Part shown: positions 26,459 to 37,947 of the stretch, piece after piece
How the letters are laid out: each line of letters opens with the position of its first letter
Position numbering within the stretch: position 1 is the first letter of the stretch
Assembly: GCA_008933995.1 (NCBI GenBank)
Contig: WARS01000046.1
Coordinates: 6,558,026 to 6,622,025, forward strand
DNA from: Datnioides undecimradiatus
Lineage: Eukaryota > Chordata > Actinopteri > Lobotiformes > Datnioididae
Reading direction: 5' to 3'
Length of the DNA: 64,000 nucleotides
Notes under the pieces: generated by a model
Told to the model about the DNA's origin: nothing
What the model saw: the letters and a program-made list of their open reading frames with translations, nothing else
Databases searched by the model: none
Made by a program: the position numbers and the translations under genes

Positions 26459-29455
26459 CCCACTTGATTGTGCATGGTTGTGTATAAAGGAGTTGTGGCT
26501 GGATTCCCAGAGGTCCCCTAAATGCTGAGGGTCCTGTATCAAATGTCGGAGGAGGGACTTTGTGGCAATGAGCCATGTGTGTTGGGGAATGGCGTCACAC
26601 GTGTCACTTCCTGTTCTCCTTTCTCTATTTCTTTGACCGTGGCTCTCACTTGCCTTTTTCACTTTTTCTGTCTCTAATTTGGCTTATCGTGATTTTCTTG
26701 GGAGCTTTTGTGTCATGCTGCATTGAAGCTAATTGTATAAAAAGCCTGTCTGGAGTTCATTCCCAGTGTTTAATAGCATGGCTAGTGTGTGTGAAATCAA
26801 ACTGTGTTGCATTTGAGTTCAAGTTAGTTCAACTATCAACTGTAACTTGAGTTTCTTTTGAAATATCTGTGTGTGATTTATAGTTTCTCACAAGGAATAT
26901 GTTGCCAAAATCATATTTTTTTAAACTGTATTACGAAAATCTTACACTCGTCACAGATGGTAAACTTTAGACTTCTGGGCAAGGAGATATACTCATAATT
27001 GATAACACTGGATACACTGACAATGTCATTCTTTGAATAATACAACACAGGAAGGACAACAAATTATTCTTAAAATTATGAACCACAGGAGAGTGGAGCA
27101 AACTTATCACAAGTCCGGACACGACCCACACACTAACAATGGTGCACTGCTGAACTGTTTTCTAAAGGTTCCTCTGGGGTTTTGTTGTGGTTTCTTTGAA
27201 GAGACTTCCAGTGGTTTGCTTCACTGATCACCAATAACTCTTGTTCCCAGTGCATAGTGCAGCTCAGTCATAAAGTTCAATCAAACCCTGCAGCCACTTG
27301 GTGAATCAGAGGCACAATTGCACCACAGTTTTCAGCTCCAAGGAAAAATAACTGACCAAGTGCATAATTTATGGCATCCCAGTTTATGTATGTAGACTTC
27401 TACGCAGGCGTTCACTGTCTTTCTGTCACCTTGTGAGAAGCTTGAGAGAAATTAAGATGTGTAGTTACCAGATTTGTAATATTGTTCAATCAGTCTACCT
27501 TAGAACTGTCTAATGAGAAAAAATGCGTTAAAAATCATCTTTGCATCCTCATACTTTTGTAAACATGCAGCCAAAATGCAACTGACCAAAAGCTAACTGT
27601 GGGAGTATCTAAAAATACATACATACCTGCTCATACAAGCTCATATGCGCATGGCTTCTTGCCTTTATCCATGTTTACACCTCTGTCAGTGAGGTGTTTT
27701 TGACAGCTCAGTCACCTGTTTCACAGCGTAGCAGTCTATGTCCTCTGGGAAGGTCTGGGCCTCTGGTCCCGTCTCTGTGATGGAGCGTGTTGGCCTCAGT
27801 GCCGGCTTTGACACATTACTCTGTTAAAATCAGCTGTTACGACTTATTCAGGGTATAAATCTTAAAGACAAGTTTTGACACAATCAATTACACTTTCAAT
27901 GTGCGTCCACGTTGAGCTCCCATTCTCTTTCATACAGCAGGTCAGGTCTTTTCGCCTCCTGCACATGGCCTGGTGCTACTGTTTGTGTGTGCCTGAGCAC
28001 AGACGTGGTGTATGTGTCAAAGAGAGAGAGAGTCATGCTTCATGGAGTGTTGTGTTGCTCAGGACTTGTTGCCATCCATGAGGCTTACGTCACCTGACAT
28101 GGATTTGACTGCTAGTTCCACAGCACTTACTGGCTGGCCAGCTTCACTCTTGCATGTGTGTTTTTAATCTTTCACATTTTTTTTTTTGATCCTTTCATTA
28201 TTTAATAGCTACCACATTTAGACAAGGGGTGTTTTAAAGTTCACAACTATGAACTAATCACTTTATTCTGACTTTCATCCCAGCTCGGTCACAATACAGT
28301 GACAAGCTATCAGCTTGTCATTTCTGTAGCTAGAACATTGTAATTTCACCTCACACATACATCTTTTTCATTAAGAGCACAAGTGAATACACAAAACCTT
28401 TCCTTACTTGACACCACAGCATCTCGGGGCTGCTGAGATGAAGGGGCAAAGCTTATCTTTGTGCTCAGGATGTTGTTTTGCACAGCACTTTGGCTTCTTG
28501 GAAGAAGTGAGCCAGTGAGTCCTCAGCCGTCCTGGTGAAGGGCTCCCTCTAGTGCCCGAGAGAGATCATTACAATTTGGTGGAAGGAAAACTATTTAGGA
28601 ATGAGTGTGGTAACATGGCAGTGATTGTTTGATTTGTCTGTTTTCAGGATATCAATGTGTGCATTCTAGAGAATTACCCTGAGTGCTCCAACCCCAGGGT
28701 TTTCTACATCATTCCCTACTTCTGTGGACAGCACCCTCAATGCAGGTATCTACACATTCTCAAGTCGTATGACAAAGCAATTTTGGTGGATGAGACACTG
28801 GTGATATGAAGACTATTCTGTTGCTGTTGTGCTTTTTGGCCTCTTACTCTTCATTTGCCTCCTGTCTCTTCCAGAGAGCCAGGAGTATGGGCTCTAGAGA
28901 GAGCCAAGCAGAATGTGCTGGAGAACTATCTGCTTGTAGGTATCCTGGAGGAGCTGGAGGATGTTCTGCTTCTGCTAGAGAGGCTCTTACCTCATTACTT
29001 TACTGGAGTGCTCAACATCTACAAGAGCCCTGGTAAGTATTACGTTGTAGCTGCTGATCCTTTCAGAAATTATTTAACAAATCTATTTTTCTCTAAAATA
29101 GTCTATATTGTTTTCTCTGATTGGAACCCTGTCAAGTTGACTTCCTGTTGCTCTGTCTGCAGACTATAGGAAGATGGGGAACATGACAGGCACAGTCCGC
29201 AAACACACGCCCACTCTGGAGGCCCTGCAGGTGCTGTACCACCGCATGCGCTATGAGTATGAGTTCTACAACTTCATCCGTGACCAGTTCCACCTCATGA
29301 AGAAAAAAATTGGCCTCAAGTCTGTTTCCCAACCCACCGCCTACTCACCTGCTTTCCTACGGGAGCTGGCCCTCCGAACACCGGAGCCTCTGGATGAAGA
29401 TGAGGAGTTGGACACAGACCTGGAGGATGCCAACAGCTGGCTGGTCCATCCCTAA
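7779..29455 (+). CDS. ust: Uronyl 2-O-sulfotransferase, partial (coding exons 2-8)
   Basis: This is a Golgi type II membrane sulfotransferase that moves sulfate from PAPS to the 2-O position of uronic acid (chiefly iduronate) in dermatan/chondroitin sulfate. The coding exons are 7779-7822, 14632-14787, 21365-21444, 21572-21725, 28648-28745, 28875-29032 and 29163-29455. All are bounded by AG/GT and keep phase throughout, giving 326 residues plus one split codon before TAA. Visible motifs are the 5'-PAPS loop YNRVGKCGSRTVV, the histidine-bearing TRHVHFLNF (the catalytic-base region in 2-O-sulfotransferases), the 3'-phosphate motif INIIRDPINRFLSNYFFRR and the conserved RMRYEYEF. The N-x-S/T sites NKT, NIS, NFT and NMT are present. 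The human protein is about 406 residues, so about 80 N-terminal residues (cytoplasmic tail, membrane anchor) are missing and should lie upstream of the window. The identity is firm. I cannot tell whether this is one of two teleost duplicates. Confidence 0.94.
13212..13266. repeat. (TG)n microsatellite
   Basis: An uninterrupted TG dinucleotide run of about 55 bases in ust intron 2. Confidence 0.98.
14075..14120. repeat. Compound (TG)n-(GA)n microsatellite
   Basis: A TG run (14075-14096) is followed by a GA-rich run (14101-14120) in ust intron 2. Confidence 0.95.
14251..14291. repeat. (TG)n microsatellite
   Basis: An uninterrupted TG run of 41 bases, 340 bases upstream of ust exon 3. Confidence 0.98.
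14632..14787 (+). CDS. ust: ust coding exon 3 (5'-PAPS loop)
   Basis: The exon has 52 complete codons, starting VLPFPSQVVYNRVGKCGSR and ending TRLTKHEQ, with acceptor ttcgcag and donor gtgaga. The GKCGSRT segment is the loop that binds the 5'-phosphosulfate of PAPS. SDIHNKT carries an N-glycosylation sequon. Confidence 0.95.
14788..21364 (+). other. ust: ust intron 3
   Basis: This 6.6 kb intron is A/T-rich in its 5' half and has a G-run-rich cluster at 18464-18760. No coding exon is recognised. Confidence 0.75.
18464..18760 (+). other. G-run cluster with G-quadruplex potential
   Basis: G5 at 18464, then G6-C-G8-TCGA-G4 at 18480-18502. Further runs follow near 18573, 18690 and 18745. The 18480-18502 segment meets the pattern of four G3+ tracts separated by short loops, on the transcribed RNA strand of ust intron 3. 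Confidence 0.7.
21365..21444 (+). CDS. ust: ust coding exon 4 (histidine motif)
   Basis: This 80-base exon reads VDLMKNISNIPQPFLYTRHV followed by HFLNFTR, with the last arginine split across the junction. The acceptor is ttttcag and the donor gtagag. The RHVH histidines align with the catalytic region of the 2-O-sulfotransferase family. Confidence 0.93.
21572..21725 (+). CDS. ust: ust coding exon 5 (3'-PB motif)
   Basis: This 154-base exon follows a 127-base intron. It encodes FRIEQPVYINIIRDPINRF and continues through FFRRFGDWRGEQNHLIRT to ERYL. It holds the 3'-phosphate-binding strand and helix typical of sulfotransferases. The acceptor is cgtaaag and the donor gtgaga. Confidence 0.95.
23861..23879. 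repeat. (TG)n microsatellite
   Basis: A short pure TG run in ust intron 5. Confidence 0.95.
26431..26458. repeat. (TG)n microsatellite
   Basis: A pure TG run of 28 bases in ust intron 5. Confidence 0.97.
28648..28745 (+). CDS. ust: ust coding exon 6
   Basis: This 98-base exon reads DINVCILENYPECSNPR and ends YFCGQHPQC plus a split arginine. The cluster of conserved cysteines (VCIL, PECS, YFCG, PQCR) agrees with the UST family. The acceptor is ttttcag and the donor gtatct. Confidence 0.94.
28875..29032 (+). CDS. ust: ust coding exon 7
   Basis: This 158-base exon is flanked by 129- and 130-base introns. It encodes EPGVWALERAKQNVLENYL followed by LVGILEELEDVLLLLERLLP and ends in NIYKSP. This leucine-rich helical stretch is highly conserved in UST. 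The acceptor is cttccag and the donor gtaagt. Confidence 0.95.
29163..29455 (+). CDS. ust: ust terminal coding exon 8
   Basis: This 293-base coding part ends at TAA (29453-29455). It carries YRKMGNMTGTVRK, the conserved helix HRMRYEYEFYNFIRDQFHLM and KKKIGLKS. A divergent acidic tail rich in Asp/Glu follows (PLDEDEELDTDLEDAN) and ends LVHP. The tail is acidic in the human protein too but differs in sequence. Confidence 0.95.
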
Positions 29456-31100
29456 GGGCTGGTTCATGAACAGAGGATGAAGCCAAGATGGAGCTGATTG
29501 GCTAGAATTGGCTTGAGGTAGCTGGAGGCAGCCTGAGGGCAAAAGGGGAGTGTCCCCCCCCCCCATCTTTCAGCATTCCTAAGGAAAAAGAGGTGTGTTT
29601 AGGGGTGTGTGGATCCTGACGCTCATGTTTGTATGGGCTCTGTTTTCCATCTGCAATAGACTCCTATCAAGACAGGCTCAGCACTGAGGACTATAGGGGT
29701 TGAGTAATTGGAAGGACAAAATGCTCTATTTAAAAATCAACCAAGGACAATGAGAAATAATGTTAAACTCAATTTGCGTGACTCAAGTTTTTGTTTTAAT
29801 TTGAGCTTGTTTTTGGGTTGGCTTATGTACAAAAATCCATCATTGTTGTAATCTCCAGGCGAGATTAGCGCAAGATGTGGATAGCTAAATGCATAATGGG
29901 AAATATTCTATATGTTGGCCGCTGTGGTGTTTACTGTAGAGGACTTCAGAGACATTGCCCAAGAAAGAGGTTCATACTTTATAGGAGGGTTATTGTCCTA
30001 AAGGCTGGAATGGGAAATGGTATCCACGAACTAAAAAACAAGTACCAAACCCTTTTTTGTATAGTAGTTGTTTAGGACTGTTGTAAGCGCCAAACCATGC
30101 TGAGAGTTCCAGTAACTGACAGAGACCTCTGCACACGGCCGGTGGAGTTGTGACCTAGTCAAGTCAGTTGTTATAATATTGATTTATAACTTTTTGTTTC
30201 ATTTGTAAGATATTAATAGGTATAAATGAGGGTTAAACATTAAGCACTCAATTATGAATTCAGAGAATTCCAACAATGTGTGCATGAATGATTGAGTTTG
30301 ACCAAACCAGCGGTGTATTTTAGCATAGATTTATTATTTTGGAACAGGTCATTTGTCGAGAATATAGGCTCGGTTTAGAGTCAAACACTAAAAAATATAT
30401 ATGGAGCGCAATTTGTTTTAATCCAAAGTTGAAAAGATTGAGTTTGCCAAATACCAGTGTTTCTACTGCGATGCGTAACTAAACTGTATGGATATACTGC
30501 ACTTTTTCTGAGGTGACTTTTCCTGAAATTCTGCAGCCCAACAGGTGATTTGGTCACAAAACTGGATACTGATTCGCTTTTCATTTCAAGTAGGGTCATG
30601 TTGCTGTCAAAGGGTTTGTCTTTCCCTCTCAAAATATAATCATGCAAGTGTAAAGTGTTAGCAACCGCAGTCAACATTAATCTCTAACTCTTCAGCAGCT
30701 ACTCAGAGTGCATGTTTATCTCATCACTCATGTAAAAACCATCCAGAGAACAGTAACCATAAGCTAATATGTGACTGTCATCTGCAGAGTTTCACTCTTC
30801 CATCCTAATCTCCATTGTCTTTACCTTTACATTGTCCTGGTTTTGTGTTCAGTGTTTCCTTTTTTGCCAGATTAATTTATTATTTTGTATTCATTTGCAT
30901 TCCAGATAAGATTCTCAGGAAGGATGAACAAAATGTTTGATAACATTTGTATCTTTGGTTTCTGGCGGCTATGAAACTGTTCTCGGCATTTTAGGGGTGT
31001 CCAGAATGGGTTTATATCAACACCTGAAAACTGGTTAACAGCAACTAATGCAGTCCATCAATTTACAATAAATCTTCAAAATAAATGTCCTCTGACTATT
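29456..31100 (+). other. ust: Probable ust 3' UTR
   Basis: This non-coding stretch follows the ust stop codon. It contains a C13 run near 29553-29565 and many A/T-rich segments. The first close pair of canonical AATAAA signals lies at 31067-31072 and 31080-31085, followed by a T/GT-rich tract near 31110-31140. That arrangement suits a cleavage site near 31.1 kb. The extent is inferred; no transcript data were used. Confidence 0.5.
31067..31085 (+). terminator. Tandem polyadenylation signals of ust
   Basis: Two AATAAA hexamers (31067-31072 and 31080-31085) are spaced 13 bases apart. They are followed within about 50 bases by a TTGTTGTTTTTGGTG-type GU-rich element. The position suits the end of a roughly 1.6 kb ust 3' UTR. 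Confidence 0.5.
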
Positions 31101-33738
31101 GCAGCTATTGTCTTTGCTTTACTTGTTGTTTTTGGTGAAAAATATGTATTAACAAAGTTGTTATAGCCTCTGCCTCATCCTCACCCTGCCTAGCAGCTCC
31201 CATGCCACCACATGAATCAGACTGATAGGCAGCTACTAACAGAGCAGCCTCCAGACCATGGTACACACTATTACTCAACTCTTACCACCAGTTGTGGCTC
31301 TCGCTTCCCTGCAGCACTCTGCCTATCACTCTACCCAAACTCAGCTCACCTTCTCTTCGGCTCCACAGTTGACTTGACTTCAAGCAGATTTGCACACAAG
31401 TTCACACAGTTAATATTAAAAGGTATGACTCTGCCTGTGAAACAAAAATCATTTAAAAACTGTGAAGCCATATTCAATTTGACCAGCAAATGGTGTCATC
31501 GTCACATTTATTTTGCTGGAAGATTTGACTGGAGTGAAAAAAAAAGAAAAAAAGCACAGTTTGGAGTGTTTGTGTTAATATTCTGTTGATACTGAAAGCC
31601 ATTGTTTTCAAAGCGCTCTGTAACATCTCTTGTGGCCCTCGATAATAATTTAACAATGGGATAATACTGGTTGTTAATGACAAGTAAAAAATATATGACC
31701 AGCAGTGTATGTATCTGTGTGGCTGTTGGCTTTATTATATTTGTGGTGTGAGTTGATAAAGGAAATATGCTTGTGTAATATGTATTGGGTTTTAGCCTCT
31801 GTTCCAACCATTTCTTTTTTTTTCAACCTTCAACAACTTCTGAGGAAATGAATCCAGACTTTCTGAAGAAAATTGTCCTCACTCTCCATGTCTACAGCTC
31901 AATTTGGTCCTGACAGAGAGACAACTACAAGAGCAGACATGGGGGTGAGGGGGTTCCTGACACAATCTTCATTCCATGGTGTCCAGTAATAACCAGACTA
32001 TATTTAGGGCACCAGTATCATGGTAGACCTGGAAGTTCACATTTGCAGCCTGGCTGTAAAGTTCAAATTAAGTGCATAACTTTAGCTTTTCCATCCACTC
32101 ACACACTCACACACTTACACACAGGTCAATGCATCTGCAGTTTTCTCCTCAAAGGTGAGCACAGAGGGGTTGTTCATGTGTTGGGTGGTGCAAAGGGAGC
32201 TGGCGTTGTGGGGACCTCCTCTCAGCGAATAGGAAGCTGTTAGTGTTGGTGGGCAGTTCCCAAACTTGCTCTCTATTCCCTGTAGGACAAAAATAGATTC
32301 CCTACTTTTCCAGGACTGGGTTGAACCCTTCAGTCTGACAGGCAGGGAGAGGGAAAGAGAGAGAGAGAGAGTTTCAGGTGCTCTAAATGAGCTCAAAGGT
32401 GCTCATTTATCATTTAAGATTTTTCCTCGGCATCAGGAAGAACACTGCTGCTGTTAGAGCAAATACATAAAAACAAGACAAAAGTGTACTGTAATAACAA
32501 AGATGCCACCAACTTCATCTTATTTATTTTTTCCATTATGAAATAAAAATAATGCTAACAATGAAACAATTCATGGAAAAATCCAAAATCATACTTTTGA
32601 TTGTAAAAGTGATCAGAATTTAATACTGAACCTGAGTGTTTTTATCGCCTGGTGAGCGAATGCCACCACTGTTGGGATTTCAGCCGAGTGCCATGATTTT
32701 ACCATGCTTTTTTCTTTGTTCTTCATCAGTCTCAAGCACCAAACCATGGTTTATATGAAACAAAAACATACTAGTAGTATACTACAATATTACAAAGTAG
32801 GCAAATACATCTCCACACAGTTGTGCTTCATTCCTGCCTTTGGTCCAAACATCTGGAGATCACGTCTCAACTCTGGAACATATATAATGTAGTATTACTC
32901 TGTATACATTTCCTTCAGTATGTCCAGACACTTGATTCAATACAAAGAATAAGCATGTGTAATTCTAAGACAGCAGCTACTGTACTTACCAACACACACA
33001 CGCACACACACACTCACATTAGATAACTAAGTAAAAGCTTAAACAGAATGGATACTTTTAATCTGACTGTAAAAATAAAAGGCATGTTTAAGGATTACTT
33101 CACAGTGATATCCAAAAGTAGATGCCCTGAGAGCAGAAGAAATAGTAGCTGAAAATAACAAAAATGTGACTATAAAAATAAGACACTTCCTAGTTATTAT
33201 AAGAAAACATTATGCTGATTTGATAGTTGAAATGATACGTATTCATGTGTGTGTTTAGAATAACATTGCATCTGTTTTTTAGTTCTGGCTGTCGGTCATC
33301 CTAAGGTCATTATGTTGATAAGGTTAATTACTGAGATCATTCAGGTTTTAAAAAACAAATGTGAAAGAGGAAACAAAGATAAACAGTAAAATAATCACAA
33401 AAACTATCCATTGTAAACATCCATCACATTTCATAGACATAGATCCATTTCTGGTGCTCTGCCTTTGGCTTTGTGCTCCCAATAAAGCTTCTAGAAATAT
33501 AGCCACACTGTTGGTTTAATTATATTGGTGATGTTTCCTGTGACCTGGACTTTGCTGTGGCTATGCACCCGGAGCTCAGCAATAGCTTTGGTGACCACAA
33601 AGTTATTGTAACTAACGAAAATGATGAGGGCAAACTTCACAAATACAACTGAAGTTGTCACAAACTGAAATGATCCTTAAATATACTTGGTCTTGGACAC
33701 GTTCACACAATAACACACACACACACATGCACGCACGC

Positions 33739-33769
<31 letters not shown>

Positions 33770-34068
33770 AAAACACATCACATGACATTCTCAACCACTG
33801 AATTCAAGGATTGCTGTGATTGCACCGTATCTGTGACTGACCGGCTGATCTGTAACATTACTGAGATCTGTCTGCGTGCAGGAGGGTTTGTGTAATGTCT
33901 CAGGACCCTTTAAGTACTGAACTGTTGGTCACTTTGCGAAACAAAATGTCAACAAACACGTCACTTCAACAAGTTCTGAAAAAAGAGCTTGCTTCCTACA
34001 ATCTAATAAATCAATGATGTTACTATTTCAGCTTTTGGCAGCTGTCACCTCCTCTCTTTTCCTTCATT
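31101..34068. other. Intergenic region between convergent ust and slc22a16
   Basis: I recognise no gene here. It holds CA-rich simple repeats (about 32096-32123, 32993-33017, 33713-33779), a GA tract (32354-32372) and A/T-rich filler. Either gene's 3' UTR could extend into it. Confidence 0.6.
33713..33779. repeat. Interrupted (CA)n microsatellite
   Basis: A CA run broken by TGCACGCACGC and near its end by AAA. It lies in the ust-slc22a16 intergenic gap. Confidence 0.95.
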
Positions 34069-34074
34069 TTTATT
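34069..34074 (-). terminator. Candidate slc22a16 polyadenylation signal
   Basis: AATAAA reads on the minus strand 56 bases after the stop codon. A GT-rich stretch follows farther downstream on that strand (about 33950-33985). This would give a very short 3' UTR. A more distal site in the 31-34 kb gap is equally possible. Confidence 0.35.
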
Positions 34075-34129
34075 TCCAAAGCTTCTCTCTGTGCATCTTT
34101 TTCTATCCGGTTTTCCAGCGGTGCACAGC

Positions 34130-34324
34130 TCAGGCTTTGGCTTCATGTTGATTCATCTCCAATCCGTCCTCAGCGTCTTTATTGCCCAGGGCTGAGTTCT
34201 TCTTGCTGGGCTCGCGTCCCAGAGCCTCAGCCTCTTCCAAGGTGGTTGTGAGAGGTTTGCCCAGGGTCTCAGGCAACAACAACGTCAGCACTCCAATAAT
34301 GAATGCCAGGATTCCCACAATGAG
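34130..34324 (-). CDS. slc22a16: slc22a16 terminal coding exon 8 (TM12 and tail)
   Basis: This 195-base coding exon follows acceptor tttgtgtag. It encodes LIVGILAFIIGVLTLLLPET, LGKPLTTTLEEAEAL and a charged C-terminal tail ending NQHEAKA before TGA (34132-34130). LPETLGKPL is the typical end of the MFS core in SLC22 proteins. Confidence 0.93.
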   Translation of the reverse strand, partial: LIVGILAFIIGVLTLLLPETLGKPLTTTLEEAEALGREPSKKNSALGNKDAEDGLEMNQHEAKA

Positions 34325-37300
34325 CTACACAAAGGTTTTGATAAATGAAGGAAAAGATTCATTAGTTATTTCTTTTGTTTCAAGGATGCCCTCGAAGGTA
34401 AAGTAGACAAATGGCAACAAGATGATAAAGGTGACACGGTCAACAAGGTGATAACAGGCAATTAAAAACTAAAATTATCTGTTGTTCTGAGAGAACAAGC
34501 CAAAAGATAACATGTATACCTGGGGTAAGTAGACCCAGACCTCAGACAGGTACACACAGAAGGGGGCCACCACGCTGCCAACGCGACACATCATACTGCC
34601 ACTACCCACTGCCAGAGACCTGGTGGGAGATCATCCACACAGTCAGCGACAGCACAGCAGGCAGATCTCAGCACACGGACACACATGCTACCACAAAGCG
34701 TGAATCAGTTACTGTAAATTCTCAGAAAAGCAACATTAATTTATGATCAAAACTATCCAAAAAACAAAACTATGTTCCTTGAATGTTTGTTTTTAGATCA
34801 TTACTTCTTTACAGGAAAAGACACTGAACTGCCAAATTTAATGTGCTCATAATGACATTTTATGGAAATGGTCAGATCTAACAATAATCTATTTTTTTCA
34901 GAACAATACCTCCCTCCCTCTCCTCTGTTTTTAAACTTACAATGGTACCGTAATATACCATCATAAATTAATCAATAAAAAGATTGTTTGGGTTTGTAAG
35001 AGCCGAATTTCCTGATTCACTGAAAAAGCGCTTTTCATACAAATGTATGTCAAACATCTATAAAACAGACAAACTGATTCTAGTCCATATATTCTATGTT
35101 TTGTGCGAGCTGCATGTGTTTGGTTCTTACCTGATGATCGTTGGGTAAAGCTCACAGGTGTACAGGTAGATGAGACCAAAGGCAATGGCAATGGCAAATT
35201 TCCCTGTCATGCTGAGAACGATGGCCAGTATCTCAATGTCCTGTGGAAAGACAGGAACTTTAGTTTACTCTGTTGTTGTTTCATAAAACACAGATTTCAT
35301 ATCACTGTAAGAACCTGCATCCCGTCAATGATATTAGCAAAATTACAGTAGTGGCCCTAATAAAATAGTGTGACAATAAATTCATCTATAAGCAGACCAT
35401 CGCATCTGTGTTTTGTAATTGTCAGCTCTGCCGTACTAACAAACTGAAGGAGTGTTTTCTCCCAGCGACACTCAAATGTTTCTTCATTATTGCGCTTTGT
35501 GGCATGGGAATCACTTACTGAGACTTTATTTCATCCATGTGCTGCATGTGAGCATGTGCATGCATGTAAAACTAAAAAATATCTAAAGACAGACAATGTT
35601 AATATACAATAGATATTTGTAATGGAAATGTATGCTCTGTACTGAGATGTTTCAAGTAATATAATGGAAATTATATTCTATAGTCAAATGTTTCAAGTAA
35701 GGTACAGGATGTTTGTTCCAATACAGATAATCAGGAGTTTACTGTCACGGTGGAGAGACAGAGCGTCATTGGTGATATGATTGTTCATGTAACTGTTTTC
35801 ATGTAACTGCTTCTACATTCTTCCATTACACCACATCAGGTGATATGACGCACTCCACACAAGAATACTTAGTTATTGTTTTACTATATAAGCTGCTTGC
35901 ATTTGATGTTCAGGGGAGACCCTCTGCAGATTTTACTTGGATACATGTCTGTTTGAACTTCTCTCATTCTTGCAAGAATAAAATACACTGACCAGTGCTT
36001 CTTGAGTATAGTGCCGAGTTTACTTGGAGTGTTTTATCATCTCACAAGGTTTCGCCTTTAGTATCAGAATTTTCCACAACATATTATAGTAATTACATAT
36101 GTAATGAAATGGGAGTGTTACATTGCATATATTTCATATACTGTAAAATGTAGTCCTGCATGGTCGTTATACACCACACGTACACATCTTCTTCAGTGGG
36201 ACTTGCAACTGGCCAGTGTGTGTGTCAATGTAATGTATGTGAAAAATGTTCTTGAAAAGTGAGCTGTGATGCAAATAAGCTATTTTTGAACTACTGGACT
36301 GAACCCAACACTCACAATATTTTTGCATGCACTGATATAAGAGACAAAGATGGTCTTTATTATTTTGTTCTTTTATCTCTCATCCATCATTTTTATAAAT
36401 TTATCTCATATTTAATCTTCGGCAGCTGCGCTATGATGATGTCCTGGCATTATACTGACAGTATGTGACATATGCAACCACGTGTGAACGTATGACACAC
36501 ACATATACACACCTCTGCGGGCCTGGAAAAGTCTACCTGTCCTTTTGAGCTCTGTTAAATCTTATTTTAGATTGAGAGTAGATCTAGTGGTATCTCTTTC
36601 TCCATCTTTCAGAAGCCCAAATTAGAAGAAAGCTTTAACAGCATAGTGTTAACAGTGTGTAGAGCTTTGAAAAATATATAATGGTTGTATGACAGATAGC
36701 TTTAAGTACAGCCACTGAAGTAAGTATTTGTGCCAGGCTTAAGAGAGACATTTCTGTAACTTCCTAACTAATACAGCATAGTGTAGTTATGTAGATAAAC
36801 ATAACATTCAAAAGCACAAGCACTCATGAGTAGCCATGATTAAAATGGAGACGGTTACTAGGACTTTCTGTGACAGAGCGAGGTTTTCAGTGCAAGGATT
36901 GCATTACAAATCATTCGGAACTAACAAAAAAAAACCCCTCACTTAACAAGTAACCCAGGCCCAGCAGAGAAGCACTCCAAAACATCAACAGAATCTATAC
37001 AAAGAGTGTGTCCTCCGCTGAAAACTGGCAGCATAAGAAGCTGAATGAGAACACCTAGTGATTAATCAGTTCATATTCTAAAAAAGAAAAGTCAATGGTC
37101 AAAGGAGAAGAGAAATAAACCCAAATGGAGAGTAGTAGTGAGGCTGGTGAGTGAAAAGAAAAATGTACAGAGACGTGGAAATGTTGTTCCAAGGTTTCTG
37201 TAAGCACTTTGGTTCAATGATAACGTTTCAGAGAGAATTATGAGAAGACTGAGAAAATGTTCCAACAAGTGAAAGCTTTATCCCTCTAGGAGCAGTTCCA

Positions 37301-37901
37301 CATTTTGGAAAACATGCCTATTGGATTTCTTGCTAAGAGTAAAATGAGAGGATCGATACAACTCTCTGAGTCCCCAGCTAGCTACTTAGCTTAGCTTAGC
37401 AGTGAATGAGCCAAGCTGCCAAGCTAGCGTCACCTAGCTGCCTGAGAAATGACTGGATAACAGCAGACTGTGTGTGTGGATTGTATATAGCTCTTGTTGA
37501 GTTTATGTTTCCTACTAGGCACTGAAGTATTTCTTAGCACCACTATGAAACTCTTCTCTCACACTAAGTTATGTTAGAGATTATGGCATGTTTGCTAGAT
37601 TTGTTCATGTAGTTTATCAAAGAGAGTTACATGCTGCCTGGCGTGTGGGGGTGTATGTAAGCCTGCAGGTGGAGTTTCATTAAGTTGAGTGTTCCTGGAA
37701 AAAGTGCAGTGACACAAACGCAGAGAGGAGGAAGGAAAAATGTAGTGGATAGACAACTCTCTGTCTCCTGTGTTTCCACGCTGCTGTTTTTCAGCTCTGT
37801 CCACAATGGCTTTCAGTGTCAAAGGTCATATTTACTTGGAGATTACATGCCAGCTGTTTGCCAACCCAACCAAAAGCGGAGCTTATTTGGGTCAGAGCTC
37901 A

Positions 37902-37947
<46 letters not shown>

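Larger units (their letters stand above)
21726..28647 (+). other. ust: ust intron 5
   Basis: This 6.9 kb intron has TG tracts at 23861-23879 and 26431-26458 and an octamer-like, A/T-rich block at 25095-25200. No exon is recognised. Confidence 0.75.
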
